This document shows, in pieces, positions 34,016 through 46,090 of a stretch of DNA of 64,000 nucleotides (within the stretch, counting starts at the first letter, position 1; every line of letters begins with the position of its first letter). The DNA comes from Dioscorea cayenensis subsp. rotundata (lineage: Eukaryota > Streptophyta > Magnoliopsida > Dioscoreales > Dioscoreaceae). The stretch spans positions 682,001-746,000 of the forward strand of contig NC_052494.1 of the NCBI RefSeq assembly GCF_009730915.1, in the 5' to 3' direction. A program made the translations under genes and the position numbers. The notes beneath the pieces were generated by a model, which was not told the origin of the DNA, searched no databases, and was given only the letters and a program-made list of their open reading frames with translations.

Positions 34016-37000
34016 TTATAAGATGATTTCCTCCTGTACACTAACACTGAGGGTTTTATTCGGCAGAACGATGCTATTGATCACAACAACCTCATCTTCG
34101 ACAGCAACTGATTCTCCTGAAAAATCCGATGAACAATGTTTAGAGATGAGATGAATTATAAACATTAATCATTTAAGCAAATTGAAAAGTTCGATATGTG
34201 ATGTGTGTGTATATATACCGAGAATAGTAATCCCGAGTTTTGCATTGCAATCACCTTCACCCTGTCGACAGAGTTGTAAGGAGATCGAGGTTAAGTTTCG
34301 AATTCCATAGACAAGAACAAACAGAATGACAAAGTTGCTTGCCTGAACACGAGACCATTTTCCGATAGACGATTTCCAGCCAACTATAGAATGGATGACA
34401 ACGGCATTTTCCTGTCAAAAAGACGGAATTGTTAGCAGAGAGTTCGGATATAAACTGTCAAACAACTTATTTGATGTTTGTCCGCTCACCAGTACTTCAA
34501 CATCGTCTAAGATAATGCAACTAATAAGCCTCACTCCAGCTCCTATCCGAGCATTTGCAGAGATAGAGACATTTGGGCCAACCTGTTACATAAAGCCGTT
34601 GGTATAACAATTGATAAAATAACATCCACCAACATTATTATATGCCGCAGCATATTTACTTAAGATATGGAGTAGACCAATATAAGGATTTGTCTTTCCA
34701 AAATCTGAACATTTACAGCTTTTAAACAGGATAGTGAAATAATTCTTTCTGCTCAGCATTTGGTAAATACATCATTCGGCCGTAAGCTCGAACTTCTACA
34801 GTATTCTCTACATGACAATATGCACTATTATAAATACTAGTTAAACACTATTGTATAAGTTCTCTAAAAGTTTTAGGGGACATTTATTTTGGGCAAAGTG
34901 GATGAAAATGGTACGACTTCCCCCGCTTCTGATCCTGAAGTAGGAAAAATGATACTTCCCCCATTTCAAACTATAATGAATTTTAAACTAAATTAGCTTC
35001 AGAAATTTTTTATTGAAACGGCGAAGTGAGCCACCTTATAAAAACACACCTCCCCCACTTCTAAAATTTTTTTTGAACTTATAAAATTTCACCTAACACC
35101 CAAATTCTCCAACCCTACTCTTCTTTTTTTAACAAATAAATACTAAAACTACTAGAAATAAAATCCCTTTCCCTTTTTGAGAAAAGGGATACCTCCACTT
35201 TCTCGTTTCAAACCATTTGAGGGCAATGAACATCACTAACAAGTACAGGTTAGGTTAAGCACAGCTCTGACTTGAGTATACGTTCTAAATAATAAAGTAA
35301 GCACAATGAAATGTATTAATGAAATACTATCTTAACATTTTACCTTGACAGTAGGGTGTACTTTTGCTTGCTTTACAGTGAAATGTATTAATGAAACATT
35401 ATCTTAAGATTTTACCTTGGCAATAGGGTGTACTTTTACTTGCTTTACAGTGAAATGTATTAATGAAACATTATCTTAAGATTTTACCATGGCAGTAGGG
35501 TGTACTTTTTGCTTTGCTTCACAGTGAAATGTATTAATGAAACATTATCTTAACATTTACCTTGACAGTAGGATGTACTTTTGCTTGCTTTACAGTGAAA
35601 TGTATTAATGAAACATTATCTTAAGATTTTACCTTGGCAGTAGGGTGTACTTTTGCTTGCTTCACAGTGAAATGTATTAATGAAATATTATCTTAACATT
35701 TTACCTTGGCAGTAGGGTGTACTTTTGCTTGCTTCACAGTGAAATGTATTAATGAAACATTATCTTAACATTTTACCTTAGCAATAGGGTGTACTTTTGC
35801 TTGCTTCACAGTGAAATGTATTAATGAAACATTATCTTAACATTTTACCTTGGCAGTAGGGTGTACTTTTGCTGACGGATGGATATAGACATCCCCAATG
35901 ATTGTAGCTCCCTTGGCGTCATTCGCATTGGCAAGCAATTGGGGAGAGGTATACCGAAATTGATGGAGATACAAGGCAGAACATTTTAAGGACATCCTGT
36001 GAGACAATGCGAAAAAATTTAATCGGACAGCCAATGATTGGACGAACAAGACAAAAAGATAGAGGTTAATATCTACCCCGGTGTCTTAATCTGTTCCCAG
36101 AAGTCCAATGTCTCATATGTATAGAATTCCTTCTTCCCGGCAAACGGAGACAAGATATCCTGATCCAACCTTACGTAATCTGCAGGAATTGCCCTGCCGA
36201 ACAATGACGATAATCGGGTTGACACATGCAATTATGAAATAAAGTGTGGTATGAAGAGAATGCGGATAGGTCAATAGTCTTACTTTGTCGCTGATTGGAG
36301 AGCTTCAAAGCTGGTTATCCGACGCAATTCAGCTGAAAGTAGCAGAAAAACATTAATACAATGCTTGGTCCTAACAAATGTTTATAAATCACCAATTACT
36401 TATTTCAAGCTAAAGGAAGGGACCAACAAACTTTGTAACATAATCCAACTAAGTGTTCTATATTGCAATCAGTTTCACAGGAAGAACATATTTGTAAAAG
36501 ATAAGCTTTCAAATAGCAATGTACTAACAAGAGGAACATGGCGGCAAAATGGCAATCAGCAGTCTCAACAAATGCCTGACAAAGAATTAAGTTGAAATTT
36601 AATATAATTAAAAAGGAACGGTTGATTAAACTTTAATACCTTTGCCTCTACGTTCCACGATGGCTTCCTCAATGGCAGCAAAAATATTTGGAGTAAATAC
36701 ATAGACGCCACAGTTTATAAGATCGCTAACCTGCAAACAATGTGAAAGTCACTATAAAGAAAAGACTATACAATTTTGTTAAGTACAAAAAAAAATAACA
36801 AAGCATATTTAAAGATGTAAACAGAAATGAGACACAATAAATTGAAAGTCACATACAAAAGTTTCAGGTTTCTCTGCGTAATGTAACAGCTCCTTTGTGT
36901 CAGGATCAGCAACTAGCTCGCCAAACTGATGGGCTGATTCAGCAGATACCTAAATGAGGACGGGAATAAAATCATCACATTACGGACTTATGGCAACACC

Positions 37001-38175
37001 ATCATCGAAGAGATTAGCTTTACATGGTCTCTGCTTCTCTACCTTGATTACTAAGATGGTTCCCATCCCACCATAGCTTTTATGTGCATCTACAAATGAA
37101 GAGTAATCAAGGATATCAATCACACCAAAGATACAACATGGCAAGAAGAGTTCACTGCACTTACATGACTGTAGGTAAAATTATACTATTGAACCACATT
37201 TCATATGTTTTGAGGGATTATATAGAACTCAAATTATTTATTACTATTCCACCAATCTCTATGATGTGATTTCATTTAAATAGAATTTCTATAAAATATA
37301 AACCAACGAGAAGGGCATTGACCAAACGGAGATGAAATCTAAACTCTATTCTATAAAAACATGAATTGGTGCTTGTATTCAACAACACTAGCCATTGATT
37401 AAACGTCGACAAGTTATCTCACCAAGCATTTCCGGCAATGGGAAGCTACAGCAAACATCACAGTTCAGCAAGAATATATGAGACTGTCAAACCAAAAAGA
37501 TGAGAAAAAATCAGCAACTCCCAGTTCTCATTATCATAATTCACCATAAATTTAAAGATCTCAATAGCAAAAATCAACAGCCAAAGGAAACACAAAAAAG
37601 GGAAAGAGAAAAATCAAACCGGGCTATCTTCCATGATATAATTCCTGAAACTATAAAACCCACCAGCAGAACCACGCGGCTTGTCCTCCCTCAAGTATCT
37701 AATCAACAAAGAATCAATTTTTATCATAATTCAATCATCCTCCGCATCAAACAACCCCAAACAAAACCAAACACAAACCGAACAGGAACTCGAAGCTCAT
37801 TAGAGATGGCAGAGACATAAAGAGCGAACTCCCTCTCCTCATAAAACCCAATCAGATAAACCTGCGCCAAATTCGGGATCTGCAAAAACAAAACCCTATA
37901 ATTCAACCAAAACAAGTTCAAAACCCAAAGAGAAGGTGGGATAGATTACTCGTCGGCAAGCAGAGATGGGGTGATTGACCATAGGCTGGCCAGCAAGAGG
38001 GAACAACGGTTTCGGAACATTAAGCGACAGTGGCCGAAACCTAGTACCTACATGGCAAAAATCACCGAAAAATTCAAGCTTTACGAAACAAATCAATGGC
38101 TTTTCGATCAGGAATACCTTTGGTCGGTCCACCAACCATGATCACAGCCACCACCCTTTCTTCCGAGCTTCCCAT
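34016..38175 (-). CDS. GMPPA: Mannose-1-phosphate guanylyltransferase alpha-like protein (KONJAC type)
   Basis: The plant alpha-type proteins (KJC1/KJC2) partner and stimulate the catalytic GDP-mannose pyrophosphorylase that supplies glucomannan, N-glycan and ascorbate synthesis in the cytosol. Fifteen exons (minus): 38175-38118, 38047-37950, 37879-37779, 37698-37620, 37483-37423, 37089-37043, 36949-36857, 36730-36640, 36332-36284, 36193-36077, 35996-35849, 34582-34490, 34411-34343, 34261-34219, 34116-34016. These sum to 415 residues with every phase matching. The N-terminal nucleotidyltransferase fold shows [47 protein letters not shown], and [10 protein letters not shown]. The C-terminal left-handed beta-helix shows [35 protein letters not shown] and [20 protein letters not shown]. 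The frame is intact. Intron 13 has a GC donor. Intron 11 carries a 72-bp array repeating the exon 11 end. A GAGA run lies in the leader near 38326-38341. Confidence 0.95.
34875..35240. mobile_element. Possible small DNA transposon in intron 11 of the GMPPA-like gene
   Basis: The left edge (ACATTTATTTTGGGCAAAGTGG) weakly mirrors the right edge when reverse-complemented (TCAAATGGTTTGAAACGAGAAAGTGG). The CTTCCCCC-type motif recurs inside (CTTCCCCCGCTTC, CTCCCCCACTTC). This pattern is common in hAT-like MITEs. I could not identify a target-site duplication, so this is a weak call. Confidence 0.25.
35303..35870 (-). repeat. 72-bp tandem array whose unit contains the exon 11 end and its splice donor
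   Basis: On the plus strand the block TTACCTTGGCAGTAGGGTGTAC recurs with TAC at 35341, 35413, 35485, 35558, 35630, 35702, 35774 and 35846, a period of 72 bp (one 73). The last copy is the authentic 3' end of exon 11 plus its donor (CCAAG|GTAAAAT, minus). The other seven lie in intron 11 and each retains GT at the donor position. Reading past the authentic donor gives an in-frame TAA after three codons. Confidence 0.93.
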
Positions 38176-38484
38176 TGCCTTAAAACTACAAGGAATGACT
38201 GAGAATTGGGTGAATTCTAGGTGAGAAAAGATCAGATGAGAAGGATGAAAGGTGAATATAGAAGATGAAGACGAGGATGGGGATTCAAAGGGATGGATTT
38301 CTAGGGCTTGGGGAGGAGAGGAGAGAGAGAGAGAGAGAGAGCTTGGAGGAGGATCAAGACCCGCCATGACTGAGAGAAAGAAAAGAAAGAGAGAAAAAGA
38401 TGATGAAGTTGTGACTTGTGAGTACCAAATTTTGTGTGGGACCCATAGTCCTGATGCCAGCGTGGCATGGTTTTTGTTCCACAT

Positions 38485-38527
<43 letters not shown>
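38485..38527. repeat. (TTA)n microsatellite upstream of the GMPPA-like gene
   Basis: An uninterrupted run of TTA/ATT triplets of about 42 bp lies 310 bp upstream of the start codon, in the promoter region. It is a likely length-polymorphic marker. Confidence 0.9.
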
Positions 38528-38528
<1 letters not shown>

Positions 38529-38814
38529 ATATTTATAGAGTTGGTTTTGAAAACTAGGGTTTGAGAGTGCCTGATTGTTTTGCTCAAGGGTTATATATAT
38601 ATATGTGAAAATATATCTGAATTTTAGTGTTGGTTGAAATGATAAAGATTTAAACCACTTTAAATAAATGAACTTGAGTTTTAGCTTTTTTATATATAAG
38701 AAGATATTTGTCTGAGAGGGATTTATTTTTTCATAGAGCTCTCATTATTTTTTTCAGACTAATTTAAAATTTAAAATTTTTTTTAAAAAAATTGGGTTGG
38801 ATACTAATATATAT

Positions 38815-39735
38815 ATATATATATATAATGAGTTATGGTAGTGAAAAATAAGTTTTAGTTTGTTTGTTTAGGGTATAATATCAATTAAGGGATAGAGTGA
38901 ACCGTTTTGTATAGAATATAATATTGGTGAAAACTGTACCGTTTTATTTTGGATTGAGTTAGTAGATTTTCAAAATTACATGATGATAACGTTAGCAAAT
39001 TTGGGAAAATGCGTTGACCTATTTTGGGATTGAACTGGCAGATTTTAACACCACATGATAATAGCGTAAGCAAATTTGAATATACTGACATATTTTGGGT
39101 TGAGCTAGCAAAGCAAATTTTGATAAATGGCAGTGACTTATTTTTGGGTTGAACTGGCAAATTTTAATGCAAGATGAAGATAACGTAAGCAAATTTAGAT
39201 TTGTGGTGTTTTCGCGAAGAGTATTGATTAATAACAATTGCGCTAAGTGATTTTGTATAAAATATGATATTGGTGAAAATTGCACCGTCCTATTTTAGGT
39301 TGAGGTGGCAAATTTCAACATGACATGATGATAATGTATGCAAATTTGGATTTGTGGTGTTTTCGCGAAGAGTATTGATTAATAACAGTTGCGCTAAGCG
39401 GTTTTGTATAAAATATGATATTGGTGAAAATTGCACAGTCCTATTTTAGGTTGAGGTGGCAAATTTTAACATGACATGATGATAATGTATGCAAATTTGG
39501 ATTTGTGGTGTTTTTGCTTATGGGTATAATACTGATTAGGAAAAATTGTGTTCAACAGTTCTGTATAAAATATGGTATAACTAAAAAGTGAACTAACCTG
39601 TTTTGGATAGAGTCTACAAATTTTAACACAACTTAATAATAACATAAGTAAATTTATATTTATGGTGTTTTTGGGTATATCAATTAGGAAAAATATGTTA
39701 AAGTGGTTTTGTATAGAAATATGATATTAGTGAAA
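38815..39735. repeat. Degenerate ~150-bp satellite-like array, block 1
   Basis: The monomer contains GGTATAATATCAATTAGG, TTTTGTATAGAATATGATAT, CACCGACCTATTTTGGGTTG, GGCAAATTTTAAC, and CATGATGATAACGTAAGC followed by AAATTTGGATTTGTGG. Two well-conserved neighbours start TTCGCGAAGAG at 39211 and 39362 (period 151), with another about 150 bp on. Other monomers are shortened or diverged. Minus-strand open frames here are periodic by-products, not genes. Confidence 0.85.
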
Positions 39736-40980
39736 AATGCTTTATTTTAGACCTAAATTAAAGTCAAAGATTTAAATTCCATCACATTTATCATAAAAAA
39801 TATATAATGAATAGAACACTTGACTAAAATGCTCTAAAACACACAAAATTAAATGCTTATTTCCCAAACATATCAAGTTAAATTAGAGTTAAGTTCAACA
39901 CTATTTAGATACAAAAGTAATTTGTTTGGATTTATACACCTGGTTCTAAACTTACATGTGCATTTAAATTCATGTACTACATGTATATACATATACATAT
40001 ATAAATATAGCAACTTATTTACCTTCCATATTTTCCATTTTTTATAATTAATCAATGTATGAACGTGAAGAAATGCTCTCCTTAAAAAAAAATATATAAA
40101 TAAATAAATAACTTTGAAAAAAAAAAAGATTCATTTTGGTAAAAATAATAAGAACAGACAAAGGACTCATTTTAATAAACCAAAATACATCCAAAATAAT
40201 ACCAATTTCTTCTCAACTCCACAAAAGTCCTGAATATTAACACACAAGTTTGATAAGCATTGCACTTATTATATGAAATCATATGCTTGCCAAACTTGGA
40301 AGAGTATTTCTCAACATATGTGTGTAAATTCAGTCATTTAAGCTTCTTTCTCTTTGATTAAAATCCTCAATGAAAGAGCTTCATTTGCAGTTTGTTTCAA
40401 ATTAGAGAACAAAAATAAGGCAGGAAAAAAAAAAATCAGAAAATGGAGCATCTAGACATCTGAAACATGATTCAACACCAGAACAAGTTTGACAAGTTAA
40501 ATTTAAAGCAATGAAGAATAGGCTCAAATTTTCATACAAACAATATATGAACTTGTGGAAATAAATGGTTGGATTGGTGAGAAAAAAAAAAAGAGAGATG
40601 ATTTGCAATGATTTATTAAAATATATATAATAAACTGTTAGACTGGGAATCAACTCAACACAGATCAATTTATCAACCAATTTATGTAAATTCAACAACA
40701 ACAACAAGAGGCTGTTAGTTTCAATTATTTTGAGTAAGTTACATGTATCCTTCTTTCTTCTTCCATGTTACCTTCTCAAAGATTAAAGATTGGATAAATC
40801 AAGCTTAGAAAATCATTTCGTAAAGTTTATGCTAAACACTTTAAAGTGATACACAAACCACTGAAACTTGTTCACCACCGTGATATTTTAAATTTTCAAA
40901 GAATTGAAAATTTGAAATAAGGTGAGTGTTTTATTATATATAAAAAAATAAATAAATCATAATTTTGTTGAAAAATTGAA
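39736..40980. repeat. Segmental duplication, copy A (lacks the SWS1 gene)
   Basis: From about 39738 and then continuously from 39816 to about 40880, this matches 43508-44818 in the same order and orientation, for example AACACTTGACTAAAATG, ACTTGGAAGAGTATTTCTC, GGAGCATCTAGACATCTGAA and GACTGGGAATCAACTC. At about 40880 it jumps to sequence matching 46875-46965 (TTGAAAATTTGAAATAA, GTGAGTGTTTTATT, CATAATTTTGTT). The ~2 kb carrying the SWS1-type gene in copy B is absent. Confidence 0.85.
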
Positions 40981-41029
40981 AAGACTGAGTGATGATGTGC
41001 GCGCTGCTCAACTAATTCTCGGCTTATAT

Positions 41030-43110
41030 GCAGCACCCTAATTGAGAAATGCACCGACCTATTTTGACCTATTTTGGGTTGGGCGGGTAAATTTTAACAT
41101 AACATAATGATAATGTAAGCAAATTTTTTCAGACTAGTGTATTAACAAATAAAAAAATATTCGTCAGGAAAATCTAATCTCAATATCTTTTTAAGACTGA
41201 CTTAAAATTCATAGTCTATAGGAAAACCAACAGGCCAAAGATCAAAAAATATATAGAATGAGATGTAGCAGTGGAAATAAGTTTAGTTGTTTTATGTAGA
41301 GTATAATATCAATTAATACAGTCAGCAATTTTGTATAGAATATGATATTAGTGAAAAATACACCGACCTATTTTGGATTGAGTTGATAAATTTTAACACA
41401 ACATGATAATAATGTAACCAAATTTGGAAAAATGCACCAACCTACTTAAGGTGGAGCAGGCAAAATTTAACATTACATGGTAATATAGGAAGGTTTTTCA
41501 TACTAATATTTTTATATAAAAAAATATTTGTCAAGAGAAATCTACTTTTAATATCTTTTTTCAACTAATTTAAAATTCGTAGTTTATAAAAACTTAGTGG
41601 GTGAAAACCAATATATATATATATAAAATGAGCTATGACAGTGAAAATAAGATTAGTTGTTTCATGTAGGGTATAATATCACTCAGGGAATACAGTGAGC
41701 GGTATTGTATAGAATATGATATTGGTGAAAAATGCACAGATCTATTTTGGATTGAGCTGGCAAATTTTAATACCATATGATAATAACATAATCAAATTCG
41801 GAAAAATGCACCGACTTATTTTGGGCGAAGTTGGCAAATTTTAACACAGCATGATGATAACATAGGCAAATTTTTTCAGACTAATATTTTTATATATCAA
41901 AAAATATTCATTAGGAGAAATCTACTCCCAATATATTTTTTCAGACTAATATTTTTATATATAAAAAGATATTCATTAGGAGAAATCTACTCTCAGTGTC
42001 TTTTTTTAGACTAATTTAAAATTAATAGTTTCTGAAAAACCAGTTAGTTAAAGACCAAAAACATATAAAGAATGAACTGTGACAGTGAAAATAGGTTAAG
42101 TTGTTTTGTGTAGGGTATAATATCAATTAGGGAATACATTGAGTGGTTTTATATAGAATCTAATGTTGGTGAAAAATACATCGACTTATTTTGGGGTGAG
42201 CTGGTAATTTCAACACGATATGAGGATAACATATGCAAATTTGGATTTTTGGTGTTTTTGCATAGGATATGATAATGATTAGCAAAAATTGTGCTAAGCA
42301 GTTTTGTATATAATATGATATTGGTGAAGAATGTACGAATCTACTTAGGGTTGAGCTGGCAAATTTTAACATGACATGGTGATAACGTAAGCAAATTTTG
42401 ACAAATGGATTGACCTATTTTGGGTTGAGTTGGCAAATTTTAACACGACATGAAGATAATGTAAGCAAATTTGGATTTGTAGTGTTTTTGTGTAGAGTAT
42501 GATATTAATTAGGAAAAATTGTGCTAAGCAATTTTGTATAAAATATGATATTAGTGAAAAATACGCTAACATATATTCTGTTAAACGGGCAAATTTTAAC
42601 GAGACATGGTGATAACATAAGCAAATTTAGATTTGTTGTGTTTTTGCATACTATATAATATTGATCCGTAAAACTTGCGTTAAGCGGTTCTGTATAGAAT
42701 ATGGTATTTATGAGAAATGCCCTTACCTATTTTGGATTGAGCTGACAAATTTTAATTCAATATAATGATAATGTAAACAAATTTAATATTGTGGTGTTTT
42801 TACTTATATCAATTGGAAAAAATTATGTTAAGTGGTTCCATAAAGAATATGATATAAGTGAAAATACACTGACTTATTTTAGGTTGAGGTGACAAATTTT
42901 AACAAGACATAATGATAACGTAAACAAATTTGAATTTTTATGGTATTTTTATGTAGGGTATAATCTCGATTAAAAAAAATTATATTAAGCGGTTCTGTAT
43001 AGAATATGATTTTAGCAAAAACCACATCCGCTTATTTTGAGTTGAGTTGGCAAACTTTAACCCAATATAATAATAACATGAACAAATTTGGAATTGTGGC
43101 ATGAGATATA
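41030..43110. repeat. Degenerate ~150-185-bp satellite-like array, block 2
   Basis: The same monomer family as in 38815-39735. At least eight copies of the TTTTGTATAGAATATGAT-like box are visible between about 41320 and 43010, each followed by the GGCAAATTTTAAC box and ...GTAAGCAAATTT. Divergence is high and spacing irregular, so the array is old. The sequence 43110-43507 that follows is AT-rich with an (AAT)n/(GAT)n run at 43447-43503. Confidence 0.85.
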
Positions 43111-43444
43111 GCTAACATAAATAAATTTGGTTTCAAATTATCCATGCTTATTCATGTTAAACGTTATGATATTAATTTCTTTATGAAATAATAATGTTTT
43201 CATTATGATTTTGTCAATTCAACTAGTCAAAAATATATTATAATCATGTTAACATGGTTACGACCAATTTATGGACATGAGATTTATTTGGAATTTTGAT
43301 TGACTTCATCAAGGTCTTGGAAAATATATAAAGAAATATTTGGAACTTAAGACCAAGTATTGTGAATTATTTGAAAAATACTTATTGTAAAGTATGATAC
43401 TGAATTAATATGTTGTTATTTGATAATAAATAAATAATCAGTCC

Positions 43445-43494
<50 letters not shown>

Positions 43495-43507
43495 TGATGA
43501 TGATGTT

Positions 43508-44019
43508 TCATTTTAGTCTTAAATTAAAGTCAAAGATTTTAATCCCTTCCAACTTATGGTTGAGGATTCAAAGCTAGCGCACAATTATTATTAACAATAA
43601 TAATAATAATAATAATAATAAATCTAATTTGGATATATTTTTTTTCATAAAATAAATTTTTTTGACGTTCTTATTTAAAAAAAAAATATATTCTCTTCGT
43701 AGTTGTTTATTTTATAAAATTAAAAAATCACTATATATTTATATAAACACTTGACTAAAATGTTCTAAAACACACACAAAGTTAAATGCTTATGCCCCAA
43801 ACACATCAGGTTAAATTAGGGTTAAGTTCAACACTATTTAGATACAAAAGTAATTTCTTTGGATATATACACCTGGTTGTAACATACATGTGCATTTAAA
43901 TTCATGTACAACATATATATATATATATATCAACTTATTAATTTACCTTCCATATTTTCCATTTTTTACAATCCATGTCTGAACATAAAGAAATGCACTC
44001 CTTAAAATAATAATAATAA

Positions 44020-44061
<42 letters not shown>

Positions 44062-44818
44062 TTTTAAAAAAAAATAAAATATTCATTTTGTTAAAAAGAA
44101 TAAGGCCAGACAAAAGACTCCTTTTAATAAACAGAAATACATCCAAAATAATACCAATTTCTTCTCAACTTCACCAAAGTCCTGAATATCAACACACAAA
44201 CTAATTATATGAAATTACATACTTGCAAAACTTGGAAGAGTATTTCTCAACATATGTGTGTAAATTTAGTCATTTAAGCTTCTTTCTCTTTGATTAAAAT
44301 CCTCAATGAAAGAGCTTCATTTGCAGTATGTTTCAAATTAGAGAACAAAAATAAGGCAGAAAAAAAAAAACACTGAAAATGGAGCATCTAGACATCTGAA
44401 ACATGATTCAAAACACCAGAACAAGTTCGTCAAGTTAAATATAAAGCAATGAAGAATCAGCTCAAATTTTCATACAACATTATATGAACTTGTGGAAATA
44501 AATGATTGGATTGGTGAGAAAAACAGAGAAAGATGATTTACAATGATTTATTAACATATATATATATATAATAACTGTTAGACTGGGAATCAACTCAACA
44601 GTCAACACAGATCAATTTATCATCCAATTTCTGTAAATTCAACAACAACAACAACAACAACAAGCTGTCGGTTACATAAATCCTTATCTTTCCATCCCAT
44701 GTTACCTTGTCAAAGATTAAAGATTGGATAAACTGAGCTCTGAAAAATCATTTCGTAAAGTTTTCACTAAACACTTTAAAATGATATACTAACCACTGAC
44801 GCTTGTTCACCACTATTT
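43508..44818. repeat. Segmental duplication, copy B left part
   Basis: This matches 39738-40880. Copy B has an additional AT-rich block (about 43560-43745), an (AATA)n run at 44009-44057 and small indels. The order of shared blocks is preserved. It ends at TTCACCAC, exactly where copy A jumps to the far side of the SWS1-type gene. Confidence 0.85.
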
Positions 44819-44819
44819 A

Positions 44820-45560
44820 AGCAAGTTTGATAGCACATGACCATACCTTGTTTTAACATATTTGAAAAGATGAACTGATTTAGCACAACACCAAAGTGTA
44901 TAAATCTAAGCAGTACATATTATGCATCACTAAATTAAGGCATCCTATCGTGTTATATATGGGCAACATGATAGCAAATGATCGAACCAATGTTAATGGA
45001 AGCTGCCAATGATTCACAATCCAGTCTTGGATAAAAAAACGTTATATACATTTTGAAACTTCCATTCTAATGACCTAATTTCAATAAAAAAAATGAATCT
45101 GCCTCTCTTTTGTCAAATGTAGCCTTCAGCATTCAACACTTAATGGTTTATCAAACATTTGAAATGCAAAGACTCGTATTGTTCCCTTTCAGCTAGTTCA
45201 ATAACACATGACTATACCTTATTTTAATATGTTTACAAAAAATTAAATGATTTAGCAGAACAATAAAAACATCCATAAATCTAAGCAGCTAATATTATGC
45301 ATCACTTAATTAAGGCATCTATCATTTAAATCAGCAACATGATAGCAAACACAGAGGATCAAACCAACGTTAATGGAAGCCACCAAGGATTCACAATTCA
45401 GGCTTGTATAACAAAACATTATATACACTTTAAAACTTCCATTCTAATGACCAAATTTCAATGAAAAAATGGATTTGCCTCTCAATTCTCAAATGTAACC
45501 TTCAACTTCAACACTTAATTGTTTATCAAACACAAAGACTCATGTTGCTCACTTTCATTG
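44820..45560. repeat. Two tandem ~371-bp units downstream of SWS1
   Basis: Unit 1 (44820-45190) and unit 2 (45191-45560) share CACATGAC-ATACC at 44834 and 45205, then AATCTAAGCAG, ATTATGCATCACT, GTTAATGGAAGC and AACTTCCATTCTAATGACC. The offset is 371 bp. There is no coding content. Confidence 0.85.
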
Positions 45561-45631
45561 ATAGATATTCAGGATTTACAGCAAACTAGAATGCATAAAA
45601 TTTGAATAACCAAATAAAAAGACGTCCACAA

Positions 45632-46090
45632 GCAAACAAACAAGTGTATTTCAACAAATAGTCATAAAAAACTATGAAGAACTGTAACAAACACAATACC
45701 ACACAACAAATTCCGATGCTTCGCACCTGAATCATTAAGGCTTGGAAAGCATTAATCCCCAATGAAAAGAAGAACACAAGCAAACAAACAGGTGTATTTC
45801 AACAAGTAGTCATCAAAAACTATGAAGAACTGTAACAAACACAATACCCACACAACCAATTCTGATGCTTCGCACCTGAATCAACAAAGCTTGGAAAGCA
45901 TTAAAGCCAAATGCAAAGAAGAACACAACTACACAAGCAAACAAACAAGTGTATTTCATCAAGTAGTCATAAAAAACTTTGAAGAAATATAACAAACACA
46001 ATACCCACACAACCAATTCCGATGCTTCGCACCTGAATCATCAGAGCTTGGAAAGCATTAAAGCCAAATGCTCATCCGAAACTGACACTT
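45632..46090. repeat. Three ~150-bp tandem units covering the end of the SWS1 last exon and its 3' UTR
   Basis: CAAACAAACA-GTGTATTTCA starts units at 45632, 45781 and 45938 (offsets 149 and 157). GATGCTTCGCACCTGAATCA recurs at 45715, 45864 and 46021. The third unit overlaps the authentic stop codon region; the two others are partial copies of the last ~10 codons and 3' UTR. Minus-strand frames here repeat a DYLxKYTCLFAC motif and are artefacts. Confidence 0.88.

Noticed and set aside
35303-35870. Regular repeats considered as a CRISPR-like array
   Set aside because: It is a simple 72-bp tandem array without unique spacers in a plant gene intron.
38885-42572. Minus-strand frames with repeated ICQFNPK-type peptides
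   Set aside because: They follow the periodicity of the satellite-like arrays, have no family resemblance and are broken by indels between monomers.
45586-46016. Minus-strand frames repeating DYLxKYTCLFAC
   Set aside because: They come from tandem copies of the SWS1 3' UTR.
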